In this document: one piece after another, positions 26,191-35,555 of the stretch
Numbering within the stretch: position 1 is the stretch's first letter
Layout of the letters: every line of letters begins with the position of its first letter
DNA from: Aurantibrevibacter sp041747755
GTDB taxonomy: Bacteria; Bacteroidota; Bacteroidia; Flavobacteriales; Flavobacteriaceae
Length of the DNA stretch: 64,000 nucleotides
Assembly: GCA_041747755.1 (NCBI GenBank)
Contig: JBGTEN010000153.1
Span: 28,240 to 92,239, forward strand
Direction of reading: 5' to 3'
Program-made: the position numbers and the translations under genes
Notes under the pieces: generated by a model
What the model saw: only the letters and a program-made list of their open reading frames with translations
Database searches by the model: none
Told to the model about the DNA's origin: nothing

Positions 26191-27564
26191 TTATAAAGTG
26201 TAATTACCCAAAGGAATTTTTATGGTGACAATAGTTCCTTTTCCTTCAATTGAAGTAATATTAATTTCACCTTCGTGAATTTTAATCACATTTTTTGTGA
26301 GTGGTAAGCCAATCCCGTAACCATCAAAATTCTTAGTGTTAGAAGCTCTAAAAAAGGGGTCATAAATAAACTGAATTTCATTTTCCGGGATTCCAATACC
26401 TTTATCGGTAATTATTATAACAACTTCCTTTTGGGTAGCACCTAAAGAAACTTTTACTTCTTGATTATTGGAATATTTGGAGGCATTCATTACAATATTA
26501 GAAAATGCTAGATGCAACAACTGTTCATTTCCTTTTACTTTTAATTTTTCAGGGGATTCCGGAAGTAAGCTAAAATCTAAATTTATGAGTGACTTTGGTT
26601 TTATTTTGAGCACCGTTTCCTTAACATCCAATAACAATTGATCCATTCGGACTTTGTCAAATTTTTGCACTTTACCATTATAACCGGTCTGAGCAAGAAA
26701 TAATAACGCTTTGGTCTTTTTGTCTAATTTTTCCGCCTCTTCCAATATTGCGTTCAAAGCTTCTATATACTCTTCTGGCTTTCTAATTTTGGAGAGTGTA
26801 ACATCTGCTTCACCTATTATGGATGTAAGCGGGGTATTTAGCTCATGAGAGGCATTGCTTATAAAATTTTTCTGGGTTTCAAAGGCAGTCTCTAAGCGAT
26901 TGAGCATATTGTTGAAGGTTTTTGCCAATTCTGAGAGCTCATCATTATTTTTTGTGACATCTAAACGAAGATGCATATTTTCTGAACTTATATTATTTAC
27001 GCTGGTGGTAATTGCCTTAAGTGGATTCAACACTTTTTTTGAAAACCAAAAGGCTGTTCCAAGAATTGTAATTATTGCCACTAATATTGATATAATTAAT
27101 AGGTTAAACAAAAAGGCATTGTGATGGGTATTATAATAATTTTCTGCAGAAACTATAGATATATACTTCTGTCCTGCGGAACTGAAGATAACCCCGGCAT
27201 AAAAAGTACCGTTTTCCTTTTTAGTTGCAACCTCTTTTTTAATTATTTCCTTTATAAATGAAAAAGATATATTGGCTTTCCTAGCTTGCGCTTCTAAATC
27301 TGTAGAACTGGAATCAAAAAAAAAGCTTTTTTCATTTGGTAATTCTTCCAAATAACCTAGCCTAAATTCTCTAATAGTGTTTACATCCGGCTCCGGTTCT
27401 TCAAACTCTATTTTTGCTGCGGTAATGGCCCTTAATTCTAAGCGCTTGTAAAAGTCTGCATAAGAATATCTGGATATAGAATAATATATAAAGCCACTAA
27501 ATAGCAATGTATACAAAATAAATATACTTGCTAAATACAGTATAATTTTGTTTCTGGTTTTCAT
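26191..27564 (-). CDS. Sensor histidine kinase
   Basis: A 457-residue membrane kinase. Two membrane helices (about 7-29 and 150-172) frame a periplasmic sensor domain, then a HAMP linker, a HisKA helix with the phospho-acceptor in FISNASHELNTPLTSI, and an HATPase domain (NIVMNASKYSNN, DKGIGIPENE, GYGIGLPLTKNVI). It follows its OmpR-type partner by 57 bp. The signal is not known; neighbours are carbonic anhydrase/SulP on one side and stress genes on the other. Confidence 0.93.
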   Translation of the reverse strand: MKTRNKIILYLASIFILYTLLFSGFIYYSISRYSYADFYKRLELRAITAAKIEFEEPEPDVNTIREFRLGYLEELPNEKSFFFDSSSTDLEAQARKANISFSFIKEIIKKEVATKKENGTFYAGVIFSSAGQKYISIVSAENYYNTHHNAFLFNLLIISILVAIITILGTAFWFSKKVLNPLKAITTSVNNISSENMHLRLDVTKNNDELSELAKTFNNMLNRLETAFETQKNFISNASHELNTPLTSIIGEADVTLSKIRKPEEYIEALNAILEEAEKLDKKTKALLFLAQTGYNGKVQKFDKVRMDQLLLDVKETVLKIKPKSLINLDFSLLPESPEKLKVKGNEQLLHLAFSNIVMNASKYSNNQEVKVSLGATQKEVVIIITDKGIGIPENEIQFIYDPFFRASNTKNFDGYGIGLPLTKNVIKIHEGEINITSIEGKGTIVTIKIPLGNYTL

Positions 27565-27621
27565 CTGTTACTATTTACTGCTTTTAAATTGTACTATTTT
27601 TTGGGATGCTTACAGATTATT

Positions 27622-28329
27622 TCATGCATTTTCCTTTAGTACGTAGCCCATGCCAATAACGGTATGAATAAGACGAATAGCGCCGGATTTTTCCAGTTTT
27701 TTTCGCAAATAGTTAACATAGACATCTACTACGTTTGTTCCCATGTCAAAGTTTATACCCCAAACTTCTTCTAACAGCTCTATTCTCGAAAAAACTTTTC
27801 GAGGGCTTTTCATAAAAACCAATAAGAGCCTGTATTCTGTAGATGTTAACGATATTTCTTTATCATTCCTTTTTACAGTTTTAGCATTGTCATCCAGTTC
27901 CAAATCAAGAAAGGAATACCTATCTCCCTCCTCTAACAATGGCATAAAATCTTCAGTTCGTCTCAGCAAGTTCTTTATTCTTGCCACTAATTCTATAAAT
28001 TTAAAAGGTTTTACCAAATAGTCATCAGCTCCTGTACTTAATCCCAAGACAATATTCTCTGCACTACCTAAGGCGGTGAGAAAAAGAATAGGGACTTGTC
28101 TGTTGCTGTTTCGTATTGCTTTACAAACTTCCAGACCATTGATGGTAGGTAGCATGATGTCTAAAATTATTAAGTCAAATTTTGTTGACTTTATAAAATC
28201 AAGTCCATTTTCCCCGTTAAACGCAATAGTCAAATTAAAACCTTCTTCCGTTAGCCCCTTATTCACAAAGGAACAAACCCTAGGGTCATCTTCAATAAGT
28301 AAAATTTTATTTTTCTTCTTCGTCCCCAT
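27622..28329 (-). CDS. OmpR/PhoB-family response regulator
   Basis: A 235-residue regulator: receiver domain with the acidic pair (LLIEDD), phospho-acceptor in DLIILDIMLP, Thr in FLTALGS and Lys in LVKPF, followed by a winged helix (STEYRLLLVFMKSPRKVFSR, VDVYVNYLRKKLEK). I start at ATG 28329; a TTG lies four codons upstream but is less likely. It is upstream of the histidine kinase gene and pairs with it. Confidence 0.93.
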   Translation of the reverse strand: MGTKKKNKILLIEDDPRVCSFVNKGLTEEGFNLTIAFNGENGLDFIKSTKFDLIILDIMLPTINGLEVCKAIRNSNRQVPILFLTALGSAENIVLGLSTGADDYLVKPFKFIELVARIKNLLRRTEDFMPLLEEGDRYSFLDLELDDNAKTVKRNDKEISLTSTEYRLLLVFMKSPRKVFSRIELLEEVWGINFDMGTNVVDVYVNYLRKKLEKSGAIRLIHTVIGMGYVLKENA

Positions 28330-28426
28330 TTTGATAATCAAACAATTTTAATAAACAATGGGTTATACCTATGTTTACAGGAGTTATAAATAGCCAGATG
28401 GTTAGCGAGGCAAAATATATTTCGAG

Positions 28427-29053
28427 TTAATCTAAATGATAAATCTCCATTATATTTCGTAAAATGGTATCAAAATCTATTTTCAAATCTATTAATTTGC
28501 CCGTGTGTATATCAAAAACCCAGCCATGAACTTTTAAACCTCTGTCTCTGTAGGCTTTTTGCACAGAAGAAGTTTTGATTAAGTTTACACATTGTTCCTG
28601 AACATTTAACTCAACTAAACGGTCATATTTCTTTTCTTCATCAGTAATAGTCTCTAATTCTCTTCGATGAATTCTATAAACGTCTCTGATATTTCGCAAC
28701 CAAGGGTTTAATATACCCAAATCTGCCGAAAGCATAGCTGCTTTAACACCCCCGCAGGAATAATGTCCACAAACAACCACATGATTTACTTTAAGATGCT
28801 GTACAGCATATTCTACCACGGACATTACATTTAGATCAATACTGATAACCATATTGGCAATGTTTCTATGAACAAATACCTCTCCTGGCCCTAAGCCCAT
28901 AAGATCTTCTGCCGTTACCCTACTATCGGAGCACCCAATGTAAAGCAATTCCGGAGTTTGTCCTCTTCCTAAATCATTAAAAAATTCAGGATTTACATTT
29001 AATTTGTTTTCTATCCATTGTTCATTATTTTCAAATACTATGTCTAAATTCAT
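28427..29053 (-). CDS. Beta-class carbonic anhydrase
   Basis: A 208-residue zinc enzyme interconverting CO2 and bicarbonate. The zinc ligands and catalytic Asp/Arg are visible as GCSDSRV (Cys, Asp-Arg dyad) and HYSCGGVKAAM (His, Cys). It begins 10 bp after the SulP gene, forming a transporter-enzyme operon. This pairing is common in Bacteroidota and suggests the SulP protein moves bicarbonate. Confidence 0.95.
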   Translation of the reverse strand: MNLDIVFENNEQWIENKLNVNPEFFNDLGRGQTPELLYIGCSDSRVTAEDLMGLGPGEVFVHRNIANMVISIDLNVMSVVEYAVQHLKVNHVVVCGHYSCGGVKAAMLSADLGILNPWLRNIRDVYRIHRRELETITDEEKKYDRLVELNVQEQCVNLIKTSSVQKAYRDRGLKVHGWVFDIHTGKLIDLKIDFDTILRNIMEIYHLD

Positions 29054-29063
29054 GCTTTATTTC

Positions 29064-30656
29064 CTATGGTTTATATAAGTCCTTTTTTGGTGTTAGGGTG
29101 AAAAAATCGATATAGCTTGGCGGGTTCACAACTATCCCTCTTTCAGAAACTAACTTAATAGTAATATTTCTGTTTCTTGCTTTGATAGCAAAGTCTTCTA
29201 AAATTTCGATAACATCATTATCCAGATACCGCGTTTTGCGAACATCAATTTCTAAAAAAGAATTTTCCGGTACCCGATCCAGTTCCTTGAGAATAGCTCC
29301 CTTGTTAATGAAGGTAACTTCTTCTGCAAGTGTCATTTTTAATCTGTTATCATTAATATCATCTCCTTCTTTATGAAGGAAGTGAGAGTTCTGATAACTT
29401 TTATATAGTACAATAAATATGCCCACAACAAGTCCCATACCTACCCCAACTAAAAGATCCTTAAAAATGATACCCAATATGGTAATAATAAAAGGGATAA
29501 ATTGCTTCCAACCTAATTTCCACATTTTAAGAAATAAGGCAGGTTTGGCCAATTTATAACCCACAACAAATAATACAGCTGCTAAAACAGACAACGGTAT
29601 CATGTTTAATATGGTAGGAATTAAAATAACCGAGATAAGCAGGAGAAAACCATGAACTATGGTGGACATTTTTGTTTTTCCACCGGATTGAATATTGGCA
29701 GAACTTCTGACAATCACCTGTGTAATTGGCAAACCACCAATTAATCCGGAAAGAATGTTTCCGGTACCTTGTGCAAATAATTCTCTATTGGGAGGAGTAA
29801 CATTTTTATCAGGGTCTAATTTGTCGGTTGCCTCAACACTTAATAGTGTTTCAATACTGGCTACTAAGGCAAGGGTAAATGCAACCAACCAAATTTCAGG
29901 ATTGCTTATGGCGCCAAAGTTGGGTAAGGTAAATTGCTTTACAAAGGAAGCTGCGTCCTCCGGTATCGGAACATTTACCAAATGGGATTGTCCTATGGCC
30001 AAGATTTGATGCGATTTGGTAAGCAGATAAAAAATAACGCCTAAGAATACCACCACTAGCGGGCCTTGTACTAATTGAAAAACTCTATGTTTTTTTGCCA
30101 ATACATTGTCCCAAATGATAAGAACTGTAAGGGAAATTATGCCTATAAGTGCAGATCCTGGAACAATATTATTTATAGTATTAAATAGTTCTGAAAATGT
30201 ATTGCCTCCGTCAATTTCAAAAAACCCAAAATCCCCGGCTGATTCTTCATCATATCCAAAAAAGATAGGAATTTGTTTTAATACAATAATTATCCCTATA
30301 CCGGTAAGCATGCCCTTGATAACAGATGAGGGAAAATAATAGCCAATTACTCCTAGTTTAAGCACCCCAAAGATGAGCTGTATAACGCCGCCTAAGACTA
30401 CCGCCAAAAGAAAATTTTCATAACCCCCCAAGGTGCCAATGGCAACTAAAACAATGGCTGCCAAACCAGCGGCAGGACCACTAACCCCTAATTTGGATCC
30501 ACTCATGGCTCCTACAACAATACCACCTATTATACCTGCTATTACCCCGGAAAATAGTGGTGCCCCACTGGCCAGAGCAATACCAAGGCACAACGGCAAT
30601 GCTACGAAAAACACGACCAAACTGGCCGGAAGATCTTTCTTTAAATGTTTGAACAT
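29064..30656 (-). CDS. SulP-family anion transporter (likely bicarbonate)
   Basis: A 530-residue membrane protein with 10-14 hydrophobic segments. The N-terminal DLPASLVVFFVALPLCLGIALASGAP is the SulP signature, and QVIVRSSANIQSGGKTKMST lies in the transport core. A shortened STAS-like domain ends the protein (about residues 450-525, ending FTLTPKKDLYKP). Substrate inferred as bicarbonate because the next gene is carbonic anhydrase; sulfate is possible. Confidence 0.9.
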   Translation of the reverse strand: MFKHLKKDLPASLVVFFVALPLCLGIALASGAPLFSGVIAGIIGGIVVGAMSGSKLGVSGPAAGLAAIVLVAIGTLGGYENFLLAVVLGGVIQLIFGVLKLGVIGYYFPSSVIKGMLTGIGIIIVLKQIPIFFGYDEESAGDFGFFEIDGGNTFSELFNTINNIVPGSALIGIISLTVLIIWDNVLAKKHRVFQLVQGPLVVVFLGVIFYLLTKSHQILAIGQSHLVNVPIPEDAASFVKQFTLPNFGAISNPEIWLVAFTLALVASIETLLSVEATDKLDPDKNVTPPNRELFAQGTGNILSGLIGGLPITQVIVRSSANIQSGGKTKMSTIVHGFLLLISVILIPTILNMIPLSVLAAVLFVVGYKLAKPALFLKMWKLGWKQFIPFIITILGIIFKDLLVGVGMGLVVGIFIVLYKSYQNSHFLHKEGDDINDNRLKMTLAEEVTFINKGAILKELDRVPENSFLEIDVRKTRYLDNDVIEILEDFAIKARNRNITIKLVSERGIVVNPPSYIDFFTLTPKKDLYKP

Positions 30657-30739
30657 ACTAAATACCGTTTTTAGGCCTTGAACACCTTATTAAGTTAAAG
30701 ACAATTTGGAAAATTAATTGAAAGTGAGAAATGATGAAC

Positions 30740-31051
30740 TTAAATGTGCTTCTTTGGAGGGGGTACAAGCACGGCTAAGAATGGGTCGTAGTAGTATTCC
30801 TTATCTAAATTTAAACTGCTAAATTTTATCTGAAAATTAAAAGAATAGTTGGAATTGGTATTAGAAAACAATTCACTCTTAAACAAGTTTTCATGTTTCA
30901 CTTCCTGATGAGACTCCTCCTCTTCCTCTACACTATAGAAAATAGAAATATCCGCCTCGTCGTTAAGCAAACTTAAAATTGATGGTGCTATTAGGAACAA
31001 GCTAAAGCTTGTAAACAATACACAAACAAATATTTTAGTTTTTAAATCCAA
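30740..31051 (-). CDS. Small secreted or membrane-anchored hypothetical protein
   Basis: 103 residues with one N-terminal hydrophobic segment (FVCVLFTSFSLFLIAPSILSLL), an acidic stretch (SVEEEEESHQEVKHE) and a C-terminal PPPKKH tail. The frame has no ATG near the start; TTG at 31051 is the only sensible one, since a stop lies two codons upstream. It follows batE by 59 bp. I know similar small proteins next to Bat or SulP genes in flavobacteria but no function. Confidence 0.65.
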   Translation of the reverse strand: MDLKTKIFVCVLFTSFSLFLIAPSILSLLNDEADISIFYSVEEEEESHQEVKHENLFKSELFSNTNSNYSFNFQIKFSSLNLDKEYYYDPFLAVLVPPPKKHI

Positions 31052-31110
31052 TGGTTAAAGTTGATAAATGCAAATATAACCGTATTACCCTCAACTTGTG
31101 TTAAGGAATG

Positions 31111-31869
31111 TTAAAAATCCATAAGGGCCTTGATTGCATCGTTGGGAACCCAGCCGGTTTTACCGTCGCCAATTTTAATCTTTTTCCAATTGTCTAGGGT
31201 CTCTAGAATATTTACCTTGGTTCCTGCGTGAAGGGTAAACAATTCTTCACTTCTGGAATTTGGTTCAGATTTTATTACCACTGCTTCCGAAAAAACAATA
31301 GCCGGGTTTTCCTGTTTATAACTGTTGTATTCCAAATAGGCAAAAGTTATTGAGAGTAGTGCAATACCAAGAAAAACCAGACTGCTAGTGAAGGCGATTC
31401 GCTTTTGCTGGGGATATCTGAAATAATAGAAAGCGATGTATGCCAGTACAAACAAGAGTGTAAAAAAAACGCCTAAATAAGCCCATTGATCAAATGAGAA
31501 AAGGCCTGCAACGGAATTATAGGCTTTTGTAATACTGCTTTCAGGTAGTTGTTGAATAGCATCCAGGGTCAGACTTTGTGCAAAAGCCAGATTATTTAGA
31601 ATCTCTGAGTCGTTAGGGTTTAAAATAAGTGCTTTTTCAAAATAGTAGATACTGGGAGCAATCTGGTTTGTTTTGTAATACGAGTTTCCCAGATTGTAAT
31701 AAAGTGCTGCAGAGTGTTCGCCGTTTTCAAGAATTTTTAAATAGTTGGAAATAGCTTCTTCATATTTTCCCTCATTATAAGCCACAGTAGCATTATCAAA
31801 CAACTTGGTATTTTGAGAGCTTGCAAGAAAAGAAAACAACAGTATAAAAAGGATTGTAAACTTTCTCAT
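31111..31869 (-). CDS. batE: BatE: TPR and SH3 domain protein
   Basis: A 252-residue protein with a signal peptide (ILFSFLASSQ), three TPR units (VAYNEGKYEEAISNYLKILENG and following), one or two membrane helices (about 130-185) and a C-terminal bacterial SH3 domain (EPNSRSEELFTLHAGTKVNIL). It is the last of the canonical Bat genes. I use ATG 31869 rather than the GTG at 31875, because the signal peptide then begins normally (MRKFTILF). Role in the complex unknown; likely periplasmic scaffold. Confidence 0.85.
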   Translation of the reverse strand: MRKFTILFILLFSFLASSQNTKLFDNATVAYNEGKYEEAISNYLKILENGEHSAALYYNLGNSYYKTNQIAPSIYYFEKALILNPNDSEILNNLAFAQSLTLDAIQQLPESSITKAYNSVAGLFSFDQWAYLGVFFTLLFVLAYIAFYYFRYPQQKRIAFTSSLVFLGIALLSITFAYLEYNSYKQENPAIVFSEAVVIKSEPNSRSEELFTLHAGTKVNILETLDNWKKIKIGDGKTGWVPNDAIKALMDF

Positions 31870-31871
31870 AA

Positions 31872-33653
31872 TCACAATTGTTTATCCATTTGAGCAATAA
31901 CCTCACTGGCCTTGGTATAGTCTTGTTGCATCTGTACCTCGGAAAAAGGGCTATATCTAGCTACTTCACAATTTTCCAACAAACCAATAAACCCCTCTCT
32001 GGTTTTTTCATCTACCTGTTTTTCTGTCAAAAGCGAAACTATTTTATCCTTGCTAAAATCTGAGGTTTCTATCTTTAACTTAGCCTTAAGATAATTATGC
32101 AGTGCTTTTTCCAGAGCAATATAAAAAAGATCTTTTTTACCCAAAGTTTTCTTTGCCTCAGAAAGATACCTTCTGGCCAATTTATCAGCCTTTTTCATTT
32201 TATTACCTACAATATCACTTGCTATGGCCTCGCGTTTTTTCCCAAAAACAATCGCTAAGGGAATTAACAATAAGGGTAACAGAAGACTTAAATAAAATTG
32301 AGGGGTTGCAAAGAAATGATTTTGACCAATTGCCACTAGGTTTCCTTTTAACTGTATAAAATTAAACTGATTTTCCGGGCCTATTACAAATTGTTTATTA
32401 GCTCCTATTGCTCCTTCAGTGCTGGTTGCAGTATTGGGTCCATCTGAAACCGCAAGAGGAATTTCCGAAGATGTCAGGGTAATGTATTTCTGGGTTTTGG
32501 GGTTAAAATAGCTAAACCCGAGGCTAGGTATGCTATAGTTCCCTCTAAATGAAGGTACAATTGTATAGCTGTTACTTACCTTACCTTCCATACCGGATAA
32601 TGTTGTTCTTATATTTTCCTGAAATTCCGGTTCATAAACTTCCAAAGAACTTGGGAGTGTAAGTCCCGGAATTTCGAATAGTTTCAGATTGCCTTGGCCT
32701 TTTATCTCCACCTTGGCTTGTAGCGATTCAGATGCTTTAAGACTTGCTTTGGTAGCGGTTACAAAAAATTCAAATTCTCCTACAGCACCACTAAAGCTAG
32801 GAGGTCTACCCTCACTGGGTAATTCTTTTACATCTATGCTACGTTGACCGGCAGAAACGGTCTTATTGGTTTCTGCATAAATAGGCCCTCCAAAAAAATC
32901 TCGTTTATTAGTGGGAACTTGTAAACTTACATCCAGTGAGAGGGGTTCTAACTCTAAATTACCTGTTTTTTGAGGATACAAGACTATGCGCTTTAAAACT
33001 ACATACCGGTACGATTTTCCCTGATACGTACCCGTTTGGACATCGTACTTGGTCACCGGGATATCCTGACTCCAAAAATTATTATACTTTGGGTTGTCCA
33101 ATGCTCTAAAATTAGTAACATTTATTGACGGACTCACATAAAGCTTGTAAACCACACTTACCGCCTCATTTAGATAAGGGTTAGCCTTTGAAACTTCCGC
33201 AACCAAGTGTAAACTTTCATTGGCGATATCCTCTGCGGTCATTTGATCGCTTGGTTTATCTACTGCTGCTGTGACTTCAACTTCTTTAGGAAGGGATTTG
33301 TACGTCTTCCCTGCAATAGTTATAGAGGCTTGTTTTATTGTAAATTTACCTCTGGCGGTTGGGGCAATGGTATAGGAATAGGTTTTAGAGTAACTTCGAA
33401 CCCCATTTATCCATGATGAACTAATAGATTGAGAGGGTCCCATGAGCACTCTAAAGCCTGCAAAATCAGGAGGAACAAAATCGTCCCCATCCTTATTCAT
33501 TGTAAAATCTACACGTATACGCTCGTTTATCCCGAGCCTATCTTTGCTGAGATTCATCTCAAAAGTTACGGCGTCATCATCTTGCGCATTTATGAACGGG
33601 TTCACAAATAGCAAGGAAAATAATGCCAAATAACATTTTAAGCTAAGCTTCAT
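31872..33653 (-). CDS. batD: BatD: large periplasmic protein of the aerotolerance operon
   Basis: A 593-residue protein. A signal peptide is followed by Ig-like beta domains (TFEMNLSKDRLGINERIRVDF, then the DGVRSYSKTYSYTIAPTARGKF region), one membrane helix at about 450-470 (LSLLLPLLLIPLAIVFGKK) and a cytoplasmic tail. This is the usual BatD layout. Its start shares a base with the batC stop and its end is 2 bp from batE. The protein is thought to work with the von Willebrand proteins BatA and BatB in the envelope. Confidence 0.88.
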   Translation of the reverse strand: MKLSLKCYLALFSLLFVNPFINAQDDDAVTFEMNLSKDRLGINERIRVDFTMNKDGDDFVPPDFAGFRVLMGPSQSISSSWINGVRSYSKTYSYTIAPTARGKFTIKQASITIAGKTYKSLPKEVEVTAAVDKPSDQMTAEDIANESLHLVAEVSKANPYLNEAVSVVYKLYVSPSINVTNFRALDNPKYNNFWSQDIPVTKYDVQTGTYQGKSYRYVVLKRIVLYPQKTGNLELEPLSLDVSLQVPTNKRDFFGGPIYAETNKTVSAGQRSIDVKELPSEGRPPSFSGAVGEFEFFVTATKASLKASESLQAKVEIKGQGNLKLFEIPGLTLPSSLEVYEPEFQENIRTTLSGMEGKVSNSYTIVPSFRGNYSIPSLGFSYFNPKTQKYITLTSSEIPLAVSDGPNTATSTEGAIGANKQFVIGPENQFNFIQLKGNLVAIGQNHFFATPQFYLSLLLPLLLIPLAIVFGKKREAIASDIVGNKMKKADKLARRYLSEAKKTLGKKDLFYIALEKALHNYLKAKLKIETSDFSKDKIVSLLTEKQVDEKTREGFIGLLENCEVARYSPFSEVQMQQDYTKASEVIAQMDKQL

Positions 33654-34525
33654 TACCAGTCCTTTTCATTTTTAACTTTAGTTCCTTTTACCTTTTGAGC
33701 ATCAATTTTATCTTGTACTTTTTTCTCTTCGTTTTGCATTGCCTCTAGAATGTTCTTGACTTGCTGAGAAGATAGCTGGTTGGGTCTTGGAGGTTTTTGC
33801 TCTTGAGGCTCTCCTTCATTGGGCTGTGGTTGTTCTTCTTTTTTATCGCCTTCACCCTCTTTATTTTCTTCTTGCTTTTCATCTCCTTTATCTCCTTCAT
33901 CGCCCTTGTCTTTATCCTCTTGTTCTTTTGGGTCTCCATCCCCTTTATCCTTATTCTCGTCTTCTTTTTTGTCCTCCTTATCCTGATCTTTTTTATCTTC
34001 CTGTTCTTCGTTGTCTTTGTCTTGATTATTCTTTTGATCTTCTTCCTGTTGTTTTTTAAGCATCTCTTGAGCCAAAGCCAGATTATATCGGGTTTCCTCG
34101 TCTGCAGGGTTATTTCGTAAAGCTTCTTTATAAGCTTCAACAGCTTTTTGGTATTCCTTACTTTTCATGAATACATTACCCATGTTATGGTAGGCACTAT
34201 GCTTATCTTTTTTATTTGAGGCTAATTCACCGGCTTGCTTAAATCGCGAAAATGCTTCCCCATAAGTCTCCTTGGAATAATAGGCGTTTCCTAAGTTATA
34301 CGGTGCCGCTACATTTTCATTGCTCTTAGAAATAGCTTTTCTTAAATTTGCCTCTGCACTTACAAAGTTATCCTCTGAAAGTTCTTTATTTGCTTCCCAG
34401 GTAAAGTTCTTAGAGGCTTCAAGAGCCTTTTTCTTTTGCTTGTCTTCTTGTTCTTGGGCATAGGAATAGCACGTTACCAAGGAGACTAGAAAAAAAACGA
34501 TTATGTTAAGCTGCCGATTTTTCAT
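33653..34525 (-). CDS. batC: BatC: TPR protein with charged low-complexity tail
   Basis: 290 residues: signal peptide (IIVFFLVSLVTCYSYA), three to four TPR repeats (about 40-165), then roughly 90 residues made mostly of Lys, Asp, Glu, Gln and Gly, and a short PRPNQLSSQQVKNILEAM helix. The tail is typical for BatC and could bind metal or partner proteins. Its start overlaps batB by 20 bp. The low-complexity DNA gives long false ORFs on the other strand. Confidence 0.88.
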   Translation of the reverse strand: MKNRQLNIIVFFLVSLVTCYSYAQEQEDKQKKKALEASKNFTWEANKELSEDNFVSAEANLRKAISKSNENVAAPYNLGNAYYSKETYGEAFSRFKQAGELASNKKDKHSAYHNMGNVFMKSKEYQKAVEAYKEALRNNPADEETRYNLALAQEMLKKQQEEDQKNNQDKDNEEQEDKKDQDKEDKKEDENKDKGDGDPKEQEDKDKGDEGDKGDEKQEENKEGEGDKKEEQPQPNEGEPQEQKPPRPNQLSSQQVKNILEAMQNEEKKVQDKIDAQKVKGTKVKNEKDW

Positions 34526-35552
34526 TGAATAAATCTAGTTTTTTAAGCCATTTTGTTTTTCGTTCCAAAAGAAATATATCCAAAAATAAAAAGAATAAGG
34601 AAGCGCCTAAAAACCATTGAAATTGACTTTTAAATTCTGCAAACTGTTTTGCTTCGAATTCTTTTTTATCCATTCGATTCAATTGTTCTTTTATATACTC
34701 CACAGCCTCTTCTGTATTTGCGCCATTTATATATTCCCCATTTCCTTCCGTGGCAATTTCCTGCAGCACAGCTTCATTGAGCTTTGTAATTACTACTTCT
34801 CCCTGAAGGTCTTTCTTTAAACTCTCTACTATACCATTTTTTTTAATGGGGATTGGAGCACCATTGCTTTTACCTACCCCTACCGTAAATACACGAATAC
34901 CTTCATTAACTGCTTTTTCGACAGCGCTTAAAGTAGAACTTGTAGAATGGTCCTCGCCATCGGAAATAAGAAAAAGCACTCTATTTGTTTGCTCATCATC
35001 ATCAAAATAGGTTGCGGCAAGTTCTAATGCTTCATTAATTGCAGTACCTTGGGAAGAAAGCATATCCGTATTCATACTTTGTAAAAACATTTTTGCCGCC
35101 CCATAATCTGTTGTAATAGGTAACTGCGGAAAAGCCTGTCCCGCATAAGCAATTATTCCAATACGGTCACTTGCTAATTGATTAATAATCTCTGAAACAA
35201 GACGTTTTGATTTTTCAAGCCTATTGGGAGCAATATCCTCCGCCAACATACTTTTAGAAACATCTATAGCAAAAACAATATCCACACCTTCCCTTTTAAC
35301 GGTTTCTAGCTTGGTGCCTATTTTTGGATTAATAAGAGCAAGTATACCAAACGTTAATGCTAATAAAAAAAATATGAGTTTTAATGTTACTTTAAAATTT
35401 GATTTATTTGGAGCCAGACGTTTTAAGAGCTGATCATCTGCAAACTTCTTTTGTGTTTTTCGTTTCCAGATTTGAAGCCCTATGAAATAGACGATCACCA
35501 CCGGAATGATGAAGAATAAATAAAAATATGTTTTTTCGTCTAACTGAATCAT
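34506..35552 (-). CDS. batB: BatB: von Willebrand factor A membrane protein
   Basis: 348 residues with two N-terminal membrane helices and one at the C-terminus, holding a VWA domain between. The metal-ion-dependent adhesion site is complete: DVSKSM (DxSxS), the Thr in PQLPITTDYG and the Asp in ISDGEDHS. Starts 3 bp after batA. BatA and BatB likely form a membrane VWA pair served by the MoxR ATPase. Confidence 0.9.
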   Translation of the reverse strand: MIQLDEKTYFYLFFIIPVVIVYFIGLQIWKRKTQKKFADDQLLKRLAPNKSNFKVTLKLIFFLLALTFGILALINPKIGTKLETVKREGVDIVFAIDVSKSMLAEDIAPNRLEKSKRLVSEIINQLASDRIGIIAYAGQAFPQLPITTDYGAAKMFLQSMNTDMLSSQGTAINEALELAATYFDDDEQTNRVLFLISDGEDHSTSSTLSAVEKAVNEGIRVFTVGVGKSNGAPIPIKKNGIVESLKKDLQGEVVITKLNEAVLQEIATEGNGEYINGANTEEAVEYIKEQLNRMDKKEFEAKQFAEFKSQFQWFLGASLFFLFLDIFLLERKTKWLKKLDLFNEKSAA

Positions 35553-35555
35553 AAC

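Noticed and set aside
28329..28341. TTGATAATCAA close to the response regulator start, resembling an FNR half-site pair
   Set aside because: The spacing between half sites is wrong and it overlaps the start codon region.
33745..34140. Long ORFs in other frames over the batC tail (131 aa minus strand, 90 and 107 aa plus strand)
   Set aside because: They arise from the low-complexity Lys/Glu/Asp codons of BatC, which lack stops in other frames.
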